A stretch of DNA of 64,000 nucleotides from Streptomyces sp. SID3343 (GTDB taxonomy: Bacteria > Actinomycetota > Actinomycetes > Streptomycetales > Streptomycetaceae), in contig NZ_WWJX01001166.1 of assembly GCF_009865215.1 (NCBI RefSeq), positions 1 to 64,000 of the forward strand, read 5' to 3'. The position numbers were made by a program, and so were the translations under genes. The first letter of the stretch is position 1. The number at the start of each line of letters is the position of its first letter. The notes below the pieces were generated by a model. It saw nothing but the letters and a program-made list of their open reading frames with translations. It had not been told where the DNA came from and ran no database searches. Of the stretch, positions 45,662-53,839 are shown in pieces.

Positions 45662-45898
45662 CCCCTCAGCCGAGCAACCGCGGGCCCCACCGAAACCGGG
45701 TGGGCCCGCGTTCGGCTTTCAGGCCCTACCCCGGTAGTACACATCCGCCCGCCCGGCAAGGTCGACGACGATCACCACGTGCGCTTTGTCGTCGCTCACG
45801 CCGCATCCGGTCACGCATCAGGGCCGCCGCCCGCAACCAGGCGAGCATCCCCCGGCTGCCAGGGGTTACGTCGAGCAGGTCACCCGAACGGATGTAAC

Positions 45899-45940
45899 GC
45901 CGAAGGCGCGACCACCCCCGTGAGTGGTCGCGCCTTCGGC
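45899..45940 (-). terminator. Terminator of the MMPL gene
   Basis: Perfect 17-bp stem, arms 45899-45915 and 45924-45940, 18 bp past the MMPL stop codon. 45662-45898 shows no supported gene. Confidence 0.8.
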
Positions 45941-45957
45941 GTCGGGTCGGGTCGGGG

Positions 45958-48159
45958 TCAGAGTTGGCGTTCGTAGACGTGGGGTTCGTACGGGGCCGGG
46001 GTCTGCGGGGCCGCGTGGGACGGGGCGTGGAGGCGGGGGATGCGGGTCGGCCACCAGTTGGCGGTGCCCAGGAGGGTCATCAGCGAGGGCAGGATCACGA
46101 TGCGGACCACGATCGCGTCGATGAGGACCGCGGCGGCCAGGCCGACGCCCATCTGCTTCATGTCCATCATGCTCATCGTGCCGAAGACCGCGAAGACCGA
46201 GACCATCACGATCGCGGCGCTGGTGATCACGCCGGCCGAACCGGTAATGCCCTTCTCGACCGCGTCCCGGGTGTTCAGGCCGGACTGGGCGGCCTCGCGA
46301 ATCCGGCTGACCACGAAGACGTGGTAGTCCATCGAGAGGCCGAACAGGACCACGAACAGGAACAGCGGCAGCCACGAGATGATCGTGCCGTTGGAGTTGA
46401 AGTCCAGGATCCCCTCCGCCCAGGTGTGCTGGAAGACCAGGACCAGGAAGCCGAAGGACGCCAGCGCGGAGAGCAGGTTGATCCCGATCGCGGTGAGCGC
46501 GACGACCACCGAGCGGAACGTCACCGACATCATCACGAAGGTCAGCAGCAGGACGAAGCCGATCACGAGCGGCAGCTTGTCCATCACGCGCTCGCCGTAG
46601 TCCTTGTTGTCCGCCGTGGGACCGGCGACCGCGCTCTCGGCGCCCGGCACCTTGCCGACGGTCTCGGGCAGGATCACCGTGCGCAGTTCCTTGAGCGCGG
46701 CCTTGGCCTCGTCGCTGGAGCTGCGGTGCGGCGTGGTCACGTCGACCTTGAACGCCCGTCCGTCCTGGGACTGTTCGATCTGCGGGGTCTCGTGGACGAA
46801 CAGCGGACTCTGCCGGGTCCGGGCGATCGCCTGCTCCAGGGCGGCCTTGGACTCGTTCTTCTTGTCCGCCGGGGCCAGCACCACGATGTTGCTCGCGGAG
46901 TTCTTGTCCGGGAAGGCCGCGGTCATCCGGTCGTAGGTCTGCATGATCGACATCTCGCGCGGGAAATCGTCCGCGGAGGTGTTCTGGAGCTTCATGTCGA
47001 ACGCCGGCAGGGCCAGGGCGCCCAGGGCGAGAACCGCGACGACCAGCGTGATCACCGGGTGGTGCAGGGCGGGCTTCAGCAGCGCCTTCCACACTCGGGG
47101 CTCGCGGTCCTCACGGGCCGTCAGGCGCCACAGGAGCGGGATCCGCGGGCGGTCGATCTTGTTGCCCAGCTTGGCGAGCAGCGCCGGCAGCACGGTGAGC
47201 GAGCCGACCATGGCGACCGCGACGACGATGATCCCGCCGGTGGCCAGGCCCGCGAAGATCGCGTCGTCGGCCAGGTACATGCCGGCCATGGAGACGATCA
47301 CCGCGACGGCGGAGACCACGACCGCGTGCCCCGAGGTCGCCGCGGCGATCTCGATCGCGTCGATCTTGCCCCGCCCCTTGGCCCGCTCCTCGCGCTCTCG
47401 CTTGACGTAGAAGAGCGAGTAGTCGACGCCGACGGCCATGCCCATCATCATGATCACGCTCGACACCGTCCCCGCGTCGGGGAAGACGTGCGAGGCGAGG
47501 CCGAACAGGCCCACCGAGCCGACCACTGCGGTGATCGCGAGCAGCACCGGAACCGCGGCGGCGATCATCGCGCCGAACGCGACCATCAGGATGATCAACG
47601 TGACCGGAAGGCTGAACATCTCGGCCTTGCCGAGGTCCTTGCCGACCTGGTCGTTGAGCGCGACGTTCATCGAAGCGTCGCCGATCTGCTCGACCCGCAG
47701 GTCGGGATTGGCCCGTTGGGCCGCCTTGGTGGCGTTCAGCAGCGGGTCGATGTGATCCTTGGCCTGCTCGGGATCGCCCTTCATGGTGATCGGCACCAGG
47801 AGACCGGAGCCGTCCTTGGCCTCGACCGGCGCGCCGACCGCGTCGACCTCCTTCAGGGCTCGCATCCGCGCCGCCACGTCGGCCGCGGCCTTGTCCGCGG
47901 CGGGCTTGTCCAGGGTGCCGGATTTCGCGGTGACGAGGACGTTCTCCTCGGCCGGGGCGATCATTCCGTAGGTGCGGATGATCTCGTTGGCCCGGCCCGA
48001 CTCGCCGAACTCGAAGTCCTTGTTCTTGGTCTTCTCGGTGCCGGCCATCCCGCCGAGGACCAGGCAGACGGCAATGAACGCGATCCACATGCCGATCGCC
48101 CGCCACGGGTGGGTGGCGCTCCATCGTGCGACGCGAACGGTCGCAGGCTGCTTGGTCAT
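45958..48159 (-). CDS. MMPL-family RND transporter
   Basis: 733-aa membrane protein with two MMPL repeats: a single segment near residue 20, an extracytoplasmic loop, a block of membrane segments with GMAVGVDYSLFYVKREREER, a second loop, and a final block with FGLSMDYHVFVVSRIREAA. The paired Asp-Tyr motifs (VDYSLF, MDYHVF) are the proton-relay positions of MmpL proteins. It may move lipids or steroid-derived substrates. Palindrome copy 6 lies 210 bp upstream, placing it in the regulon. Confidence 0.92.
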   Translation of the reverse strand: MTKQPATVRVARWSATHPWRAIGMWIAFIAVCLVLGGMAGTEKTKNKDFEFGESGRANEIIRTYGMIAPAEENVLVTAKSGTLDKPAADKAAADVAARMRALKEVDAVGAPVEAKDGSGLLVPITMKGDPEQAKDHIDPLLNATKAAQRANPDLRVEQIGDASMNVALNDQVGKDLGKAEMFSLPVTLIILMVAFGAMIAAAVPVLLAITAVVGSVGLFGLASHVFPDAGTVSSVIMMMGMAVGVDYSLFYVKREREERAKGRGKIDAIEIAAATSGHAVVVSAVAVIVSMAGMYLADDAIFAGLATGGIIVVAVAMVGSLTVLPALLAKLGNKIDRPRIPLLWRLTAREDREPRVWKALLKPALHHPVITLVVAVLALGALALPAFDMKLQNTSADDFPREMSIMQTYDRMTAAFPDKNSASNIVVLAPADKKNESKAALEQAIARTRQSPLFVHETPQIEQSQDGRAFKVDVTTPHRSSSDEAKAALKELRTVILPETVGKVPGAESAVAGPTADNKDYGERVMDKLPLVIGFVLLLTFVMMSVTFRSVVVALTAIGINLLSALASFGFLVLVFQHTWAEGILDFNSNGTIISWLPLFLFVVLFGLSMDYHVFVVSRIREAAQSGLNTRDAVEKGITGSAGVITSAAIVMVSVFAVFGTMSMMDMKQMGVGLAAAVLIDAIVVRIVILPSLMTLLGTANWWPTRIPRLHAPSHAAPQTPAPYEPHVYERQL

Positions 48160-48369
48160 CGTCAGGTCCCCTCGTGATTCACCGCGTATTTCCGCTGACA
48201 GATCGAGTCTGTCGACGCCGAAGACGGCACACAGTGCAGCCGGCCCCCTGGCGCGGTGGGCCTAGACCCACCCCGCGGGGAGCGTCCCCCCACCCCGTAC
48301 TCGGCGCCGTGCGGCGCGGCACCGCGCAGCACCGCGCCACCGAGGGAACGACGGTGCCGATCACGTGTT

Positions 48370-48384
48370 TTGACGAGACGTCAG
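48370..48384 (-). promoter_or_regulatory. Regulon palindrome, copy 6 (MMPL transporter)
   Basis: TTGACGAGACGTCAG, nine of ten consensus positions, 210 bp upstream of the MMPL start codon and before the end of the ipd operon. Confidence 0.65.
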
Positions 48385-48412
48385 GAGGCGGCTCCAGGAC
48401 CCCGGAAACACG

Positions 48413-48445
48413 AGGGACCCCGCGCACCGGATGCGCGGGGTCCCT
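48413..48445 (-). terminator. Terminator of the echA20-ipd operon
   Basis: Arms AGGGACCCCGCGCA (48413-48426) and TGCGCGGGGTCCCT (48432-48445), perfect 14-bp stem, 15 bp past the ipdC stop codon. Confidence 0.82.
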
Positions 48446-48460
48446 GGGGGTGTCGTGCCG

Positions 48461-49546
48461 TCAGCCTTCGCGCGACTCCAGCTCGTACAGGATCTCGCTC
48501 GCCTGCGCGGCGATCCGGGTGATCAGCTCCGCGCACGAGGGCAGGTCGTCGATCACGCCGACGACCTGGCCCGAGGCCATCACGCCCAGGTCCGGCCGGC
48601 CGTCCACCATCGCCGCCTTGAGCAGCATCGGGGTGTTGGCCGCCATCAGCACCTGGGGCCAGCTCAGGCCCTGCGACTTCTTCATCGCCAGGCCCTCGCG
48701 GACCATGTCGGTGAGCTTGGCGCCGCTGAGCTTTTGGAACTTGACCGCGTTGGCTATCGAACGCGGATAGCGCGCCAGACCGGAGCGGGCCTCCAGCTTC
48801 TTCACGAAGTCCGTGGCGAGCACCCGGTGCGGGACGCCGTCGACCTCCTTGGACACCACGGTGCCGTTGACGTCGGTCGCCAGGTAGACGTCCTTGACCG
48901 CGTTGCCCACGGGGCTGTCCGAGGTCAGCAGGAAGCGCGTGCCCATCGCGATCGCGTCCGCGCCGTACGCGAGCGCCGCCACCAGGCCGCGCCCGTCGAA
49001 GAAGCCGCCCGCCGCGATCACCGTGACGTCGGTGCCCTTGAGCACGTCGGTCACCTGCGGCAGCAGCAGCGTGGTCGGGATCGAGCCGGTGTGCCCGCCA
49101 CCCTCGCCGCCCTGGACGATCACGCCGTCCACGCCCCACTCGGCGACCTTTTGCGCGTGCCGTTTGGCGCCGATCGAGGGGACCACCAGCATGCCCAGGT
49201 CGTGCGCGCGCTTGATCAGGTCCTTCTTGGGCGCCTGCGCGAACGACGCGACCGTGATGCCCTCGCGGCCCATCAGGTCGATCCGCTCGGCCGCGTCCGG
49301 GGCATCGGCGCGCAGGTTGACCGCGAAGGACTTCGACGTGGCCTTCTTGACCGCCGCGATGGCCGCAACCAGTTCCTCGTAGGTCATCGTGGCCGAGGCC
49401 AGGATGCCCAGGCCGCCCGCCTCCGCCGTCGCCGCGACCAGCCGGGGGTAGGACACGTAGCCCATGCCGGTCTGCACGATCGGGTAGTCGACGCCGAACT
49501 TCTCGGTGAACCCGTTGCGCAGGGCGGGGTGCAGTGCGTCGCTCAC
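48461..49546 (-). CDS. ipdC: IpdC-like NAD(P)H-dependent flavin oxidoreductase
   Basis: 361-aa flavoprotein of the nitronate monooxygenase fold. VDYPIVQTGMGYVSYPRLVAA, GGLGILASATMTYEEL, VDGVIVQGGEGGGHTG and VIAAGGFFDGRGLVAALAYGADAIAMGTRFL form the FMN-binding barrel. Its place directly after ipdB, with a 4-bp GTGA overlap, matches Rv3551-Rv3553 of mycobacteria, where IpdC takes part in steroid C/D-ring catabolism. Family alone would only say nitronate-monooxygenase-like. Confidence 0.87.
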   Translation of the reverse strand: MSDALHPALRNGFTEKFGVDYPIVQTGMGYVSYPRLVAATAEAGGLGILASATMTYEELVAAIAAVKKATSKSFAVNLRADAPDAAERIDLMGREGITVASFAQAPKKDLIKRAHDLGMLVVPSIGAKRHAQKVAEWGVDGVIVQGGEGGGHTGSIPTTLLLPQVTDVLKGTDVTVIAAGGFFDGRGLVAALAYGADAIAMGTRFLLTSDSPVGNAVKDVYLATDVNGTVVSKEVDGVPHRVLATDFVKKLEARSGLARYPRSIANAVKFQKLSGAKLTDMVREGLAMKKSQGLSWPQVLMAANTPMLLKAAMVDGRPDLGVMASGQVVGVIDDLPSCAELITRIAAQASEILYELESREG

Positions 49547-50316
49547 GCCGGCACCTCGCGCAGTCGCATCCCGCGCGGGTCGAGCACGTCGCGGATGATC
49601 CGCAGCTCGTCGTCGCCCGGCACCCGTGTGGTCGGCACGTCGGCCGGGATCACCAGCTCGAAGCCGGTCGCCTCGACGACCTCCTCGACGGTGACGCCTG
49701 GGTGCAGCGAACGCAGCCGCATGACCTTCGCGTCGGTCTCGAAGTCGATCACGCACAGGTTGGTGACGACGCGTCGGACCTCGTGGAAACGCCCGGCGCT
49801 GCCGAGCTCCGCGGCGCGGTCGTAGCCGACGCACGAGACCATGTCCACCTTCGGCGTGAGTACGCGCGCCGAGTGCTTGGGGATCCAGTAACTCGTCGTG
49901 TGGTTGATGGTGTTGCCCGGGCCGCCGCGCGAACCCAGCACCTGGCGCTTGGGCTTGGCCCAGTCGCCGATCGCCGAGATGTTGGCGTTGCCGTGCGGGT
50001 CGATCTGTACCGGACCCATCATCACGTGCCGGCGACCGGACGTGAGCACGTCCAGCACCTGGCGGTAGGGAATCCAGCCGACCACGGCGAACTCGTCGGG
50101 CTTGGCGCCCAGTCGGGCGTCACCCTCGAAGAAGTACGACTCGCCGTTGGACAGCATCAGGTCCGGCTCGAACGTCGCGCGGGCCAGTCGGGCGCCGATC
50201 GTGGGGATCGTGCCCATCGGGCTGCCGATGATCTCGCCGTCGCCGCGGAAGCAGTCCGCGACGGCCGCGACGCAGATGTCGGCGCGCGTGGCGTCGGTCA
50301 GGGTGTCGGTGCTCAC
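49543..50316 (-). CDS. ipdB: IpdB-like CoA-transferase-fold beta subunit (ring-opening hydrolase)
   Basis: 257-aa beta subunit of a class I CoA-transferase-fold heterodimer. GSPMGTIPTIGARLARATFEPDLMLSNGES and MGPVQIDPHGNANISAIGDW are family segments; CVTDL-type catalytic-Glu motifs of ordinary transferases are not seen. In mycobacteria IpdAB acts as a hydrolase that opens the last steroid ring of COCHEA-CoA. Overlaps ipdA and ipdC by 4 bp on each side, so all three are translationally coupled. Confidence 0.88.
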   Translation of the reverse strand: MSTDTLTDATRADICVAAVADCFRGDGEIIGSPMGTIPTIGARLARATFEPDLMLSNGESYFFEGDARLGAKPDEFAVVGWIPYRQVLDVLTSGRRHVMMGPVQIDPHGNANISAIGDWAKPKRQVLGSRGGPGNTINHTTSYWIPKHSARVLTPKVDMVSCVGYDRAAELGSAGRFHEVRRVVTNLCVIDFETDAKVMRLRSLHPGVTVEEVVEATGFELVIPADVPTTRVPGDDELRIIRDVLDPRGMRLREVPA

Positions 50317-51182
50317 TTGGCCGTCTCCTTCTTGAACTCCGCGACGGCGGCCTGGTACTCCGCTTCGCTCGCGACCTTGAGGAACCGCTGCTCGAACGCG
50401 GCCCACGCCTCGGGGTCGGACGCCGCGCTCACGTATGCCTTCTGGAACGCCTCGTCCCGGCCGTACTCGGGCGGGCACTCGGTGAAGTGCGCGCCGTTGG
50501 GGGCCTCCACGACGCCGTGCGTCATGTAGCGGTGCACGGTCAGGGTGTGCACGCAGCCGGCCGCCTTGAGCAGTTCCTCGCTCGGGACCACCCGCTCGGC
50601 GGAGACGTACGCCTTCTCCGCCGCGAGGCAGAACAGGTCGTCCATGAACTGGTCGGGGCCGGTCAGGGCGGCGTTGCCGCGCTCGTCGGCGACGTTCGCG
50701 TGGATCAGCGCAGCGTCCAGGTTCAGCGCCGGCATCGCGACCAACGTCTCGTCCCCGTAAGGGGATTCGATCGTCTTCAGGTGCGGCGAGACCTTGAGGA
50801 TGTCCGAGCCCAGGCCCGCGCGCGTGGGCAGGAACGGCAGGCGCTGCGCGGCGGCGCGCAGGCCGGTGAGGAACATGCCCTCGTCGTACTCGACCGCCTC
50901 GACGAGGCCGTTCTCCCGGACGTACCGGAAGTTGGGCTCCAACGGGATCGAGTCGAGCGACACGAACGCGTAGACGAGCTTCTTCGCCTTGCCGGCGCGG
51001 GCGAGCAGCCCGACGTCGGGGCCGCCGTACGAGACGACCGTGAGGTCCTTGAGATCCGACCGCAGGATCGCGCGGACCAGGGCCATCGGCTTGCGCCGCG
51101 AACCCCATCCGCCGATGCCGATGGTCATGCCGTCGGAAAGCTGTGCGACGACCTGATCGGGCGTCATGCGCTTGTCAGCCAT
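50313..51182 (-). CDS. ipdA: IpdA-like CoA-transferase-fold alpha subunit (ring-opening hydrolase)
   Basis: 289-aa alpha subunit: GMTIGIGGWGSRRKPMALVRAIL, VVSYGGPDVGLLARAGKAKKLVYAFVSLDS and ALNLDAALIHANVADERGNAALTGPDQFMDDLFCLAAEKAYV. Together with IpdB it should hydrolytically open ring C of the CoA-linked steroid remnant, as shown for the mycobacterial/rhodococcal enzyme. ATG at 51182, about 100 bp after echA20; the gap holds a duplicated end of echA20. Confidence 0.88.
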   Translation of the reverse strand: MADKRMTPDQVVAQLSDGMTIGIGGWGSRRKPMALVRAILRSDLKDLTVVSYGGPDVGLLARAGKAKKLVYAFVSLDSIPLEPNFRYVRENGLVEAVEYDEGMFLTGLRAAAQRLPFLPTRAGLGSDILKVSPHLKTIESPYGDETLVAMPALNLDAALIHANVADERGNAALTGPDQFMDDLFCLAAEKAYVSAERVVPSEELLKAAGCVHTLTVHRYMTHGVVEAPNGAHFTECPPEYGRDEAFQKAYVSAASDPEAWAAFEQRFLKVASEAEYQAAVAEFKKETAK

Positions 51183-51205
51183 GGATGGTTGCTCCCGTCT
51201 ACTTC

Positions 51206-51317
51206 GATGTGTCCGCGTCGCGACCCTCGGTACTGTGCCGACCCGGGAGACAACCCCCGGACCCCCGGCAACCGACCGTGGCACTCATTTGGATGTGTCC
51301 GCGTCGCGACCCTCGGT
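51206..51317. repeat. 26-bp direct repeat: copied 3' end of echA20
   Basis: The same 26 bases occur at 51206-51231 and 51292-51317. The right copy is the real end of echA20 (TEGRDADTSK-stop). The left copy, in the echA20-ipdA gap, also reads TEGRDADTSK-stop on the minus strand, with synonymous changes in the last two codons and a different stop codon. Confidence 0.8.
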
Positions 51318-52043
51318 GAAGGCGTCCCGCAATTCGTCCGACACGCCGGTCAGGTTCAGTTCGAACGTGAAGCCCTGCTCGTAGCGGTACGAGCGCTTGA
51401 CGTCGACCGGGTCGATGCCGTTCAGCGACGCCTTCGCGGCGCGGATGACGGTCGGGCTCTTCGCGGCGATGGCGCGCGCCACCTCGAACGCGGTGTCGAC
51501 GAGCTTGTCGCGGTCGACGAGCTTGTAGATCGAGCCGTACGCGTGCAGTTCGGACGCGGGCGCGTTCTCCGACGTGTAGACCATCTGACGCATGCGGTGC
51601 TGCGGCACCAGGCGCGCGAGGTGGGTGGCGGCGCCGAGCGCGCCGCGGTCCACCTCGGGCAGGCCGAAGAACGCGTCGTGCGACGCGACCACGATGTCCG
51701 CGTTGCCGACGAGGCCGATGCCGCCGCCGACGCAGAAGCCGTGCACCGCCGCGATCACGGGCACCTCGCAGTCGTACACCGCCGCGAACGCGTCGTAGCA
51801 GCCCTTGTTGGCCGCCACCAGCGCGTCGAAGCCCTCGGTGTTGGACATCTCCTTGATGTCGACGCCGGCGTTGAAGCCGCGTCCCTCGGCCCGGAGCACG
51901 ACGGCTCGGACCTGTCGGTCGCGGCTCGCCTCGCGGAGCCGATCCGCGAGTTCGAACCAACCGGCGACGGTGAGCGCGTTGACGGGAGGCGCGTCGAGCA
52001 CCACCTCGGCGATGCCCTCACGCACCTCGTAACGGATAGCCAT
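51285..52043 (-). CDS. echA20: EchA20-like enoyl-CoA hydratase-fold ring-cleaving enzyme
   Basis: 252-aa crotonase-fold enzyme: GRGFNAGVDIKEMSNTEGFDAL oxyanion loop and FCVGGGIGLVGNADIVVASHDAFFGLPEVDRGALG. The gene order echA20-ipdA-ipdB-ipdC is that of the KstR2 regulon in mycobacteria, where EchA20 hydrolyses ring D of the HIEC-CoA intermediate. ATG at 52043; an ATG at 52058 would add five residues. Palindrome copy 7 lies upstream, shared with the divergent SDR-TetR operon. Confidence 0.85.
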   Translation of the reverse strand: MAIRYEVREGIAEVVLDAPPVNALTVAGWFELADRLREASRDRQVRAVVLRAEGRGFNAGVDIKEMSNTEGFDALVAANKGCYDAFAAVYDCEVPVIAAVHGFCVGGGIGLVGNADIVVASHDAFFGLPEVDRGALGAATHLARLVPQHRMRQMVYTSENAPASELHAYGSIYKLVDRDKLVDTAFEVARAIAAKSPTVIRAAKASLNGIDPVDVKRSYRYEQGFTFELNLTGVSDELRDAFTEGRDADTSK

Positions 52044-52154
52044 GGCAACCAGATCCATTCGGCCGCAAGCGTCGGATCGACTGGTCATGTCCCGGGTACC
52101 GGCGGGTGCGGCCGACGCGGCCGTCCGGTCGTGAGAGGCACATCACCATTCGAT

Positions 52155-52169
52155 CTGACTGATCGTCAG
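52155..52169. promoter_or_regulatory. Regulon palindrome, copy 7 (echA20-ipd operon / SDR-TetR operon)
   Basis: CTGACTGATCGTCAG, perfect match to CTGAC-N5-GTCAG, between the two divergent operons. This copy would also autoregulate the candidate repressor. Confidence 0.83.
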
Positions 52170-52258
52170 ATTTCTGCCACCATAGTTGACCCCGAGCGAC
52201 CCACGCCAGACGGATCGAGCGTGGCGCCCACGACACCGCAGCCCTCCAGGAGCAGGCC

Positions 52259-53062
52259 ATGACGTCCCCCACCAATCCGCTCGACCTGAGCGGACGCGTC
52301 GTCCTCGTCACCGGCGGCGGGAAGGGCATCGGACGGGGCATCAGCGAGCGCTTCCTGACCGCCGGAGCCGACGTCGTGGTGTGCTCGCGCAGCGAACCGG
52401 AGAACCTGCCCAGCGTCGCCGGCCGCACCGCCGTGTACACCCACGCCGACGTGCGCGACCCCGACTCGGCGTTCGCCGTAGCGGAGTTCGTCGAGCAGCG
52501 CTTCGGCCGGCTCGACGTTTTGATCAACAACGCGGGCGGTGCGCCGCACACCGACGCCGCGACCGTGTCACCGCGTTTCTCCAAGGCGATCGTCGAGCTG
52601 AACCTGCTCGGTCCGCTGTATTTCGCGCAGGCCGCCCACCGCTTGATGCACCGTCAAGAAGACGGTGGGGTCATCGTGAACGTCTCCAGCGTGAGCGGAG
52701 TGCGTCCCTCGCCGGGCACCGCGGCCTACGGCGCGGCGAAGGCCGGGATGAACTCGCTGACGCGCACCCTCGCGGTCGAGTGGGCGCCGAAGATTCGGCT
52801 GAACTCCGTGATCGTGGGCCTGGTACGGACCGAACAGGCGCACCTGCACTACGGCGACGAGGCGGGCGTGCAGCGCGTCGCGGACACGATTCCGCTGGGT
52901 CGCATGGCGGACGCCTCCGATGTCGCCGACGTGTGTCTGTTCCTCGCGTCGCCGATGTCACGGTACGTCAGCGGAGCCGAACTGCTCATGCACGGAGGCG
53001 GAGAAATGCCCGCTTTCCTCCGTGCGGCGGACACCGAACCCGATCATGCGCCCGTAAACTGA
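52259..53062 (+). CDS. Short-chain dehydrogenase/reductase
   Basis: 267-aa SDR: TGGGKGIGRGI cofactor loop, INNAGGAPH, and catalytic Ser/Tyr/Lys in NVSSVSGVRPSPGTAAYGAAKAGM. It resembles the paired SDRs Rv3548c/Rv3549c encoded beside echA20 in mycobacteria, so a beta-hydroxyacyl-CoA dehydrogenation step in ring catabolism is likely. AGGAG precedes the ATG. Followed by the TetR gene at 4 bp. Confidence 0.88.
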   Translation: MTSPTNPLDLSGRVVLVTGGGKGIGRGISERFLTAGADVVVCSRSEPENLPSVAGRTAVYTHADVRDPDSAFAVAEFVEQRFGRLDVLINNAGGAPHTDAATVSPRFSKAIVELNLLGPLYFAQAAHRLMHRQEDGGVIVNVSSVSGVRPSPGTAAYGAAKAGMNSLTRTLAVEWAPKIRLNSVIVGLVRTEQAHLHYGDEAGVQRVADTIPLGRMADASDVADVCLFLASPMSRYVSGAELLMHGGGEMPAFLRAADTEPDHAPVN

Positions 53063-53066
53063 CGGC

Positions 53067-53717
53067 ATGACAGGACAAGTTCGCACCGTCGACGGCCGCG
53101 TCGCCGGGCGACGCGGACAGGCGACGCGGCAAAAGCTGCTCGACTGCCTCCGCGAGATGCTCGAAACGTCGCCGTACCGGGACGTCAAGGTCATCGACGT
53201 CGCCCGGATGGCCGGCACCTCTCCCGCCACCTTCTACCAGTATTTCCAGGACGTCGAGAGCGCGATCCTCGAGATCGCCAACGACATGGCCAAGGACGGC
53301 CAACGGCTGAAGACGCTCGCCGAGGAGCAGAACTGGGCCGGCAAGGGCGGCTACCCCGCCGCCGAGGCCCTGGCCGACGGCTTCCTGGAGTTCTGGCGGG
53401 ACTACGAGCCCATCCTTCGTGTGGTCGACCTGGCCTCCGCGGAGGGTGACAAGCGCTTCTACAAGGTGCGCCAGAAGATCCTCACGGCGGTCACCGGTTC
53501 GCTGACCGAGGCCATCGAGAGCATGCAGGCCAAGGGCAAGGTCGGCGACGACGTGCAGCCGAGCGCCATGGCGGGCACGCTCGTGGCGATGCTGGCCGCG
53601 GTCGCGGGGCACCAGAAGGGCTTCGAGTCTTGGAACATCAAGATGAAGGACGTCCGCCCGGCGCTCTCGACGCTCGTCTACATGGGCGTCACGGGGAAGA
53701 AGCCCCCGACGCGCTAG
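53067..53717 (+). CDS. TetR-family regulator, candidate master repressor of the acyl-CoA regulon
   Basis: 216 aa. N-terminal TetR helix-turn-helix: RRGQATRQKLLDCLREMLET, then VIDVARMAGTSPATFYQYFQDVESAI (residues ~14-70). The remaining ~140 residues form a helical ligand-binding domain with no obvious subfamily. It lies 4 bp after the SDR gene in an operon that carries palindrome copy 7 and is divergent from echA20-ipdABC, the position expected of the pathway's own repressor. A CoA thioester from the pathway would be the natural ligand, as for KstR2, to which it shows no close resemblance. Confidence 0.85.
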   Translation: MTGQVRTVDGRVAGRRGQATRQKLLDCLREMLETSPYRDVKVIDVARMAGTSPATFYQYFQDVESAILEIANDMAKDGQRLKTLAEEQNWAGKGGYPAAEALADGFLEFWRDYEPILRVVDLASAEGDKRFYKVRQKILTAVTGSLTEAIESMQAKGKVGDDVQPSAMAGTLVAMLAAVAGHQKGFESWNIKMKDVRPALSTLVYMGVTGKKPPTR

Positions 53718-53737
53718 AGCCGGCCTTCGGCCGAGCT

Positions 53738-53820
53738 GTCCTCAAACGCCGGACGGGCTGAATCTCAGCCCGTCCGGCGTTTGAGGACAAGCTTTTCAAG
53801 CCCGTCCGGCGTTCGAGGAC
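53738..53820. repeat. Streptomycete-type palindromic repeat (23-bp stem) plus third partial copy
   Basis: A perfect 23-bp stem, arms 53738-53760 and 53766-53788 with a 5-base loop, built on the word GCCCGTCCGGCGTTTGAGGA; a third copy with one change follows near 53799-53820. Words like this are common intergenic repeats in Streptomyces. Between convergent genes it can also act as a terminator. Confidence 0.8.
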
Positions 53821-53839
53821 GCCCCGCCCGGCGACCGGC

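Noticed and set aside
45964-48177. A 737-codon open frame on the plus strand, antisense to the MMPL gene
   Set aside because: It is an Arg/His/Asp/Gly-rich shadow produced by high GC at third positions; it has no family features, while the opposite strand encodes a complete MMPL transporter.
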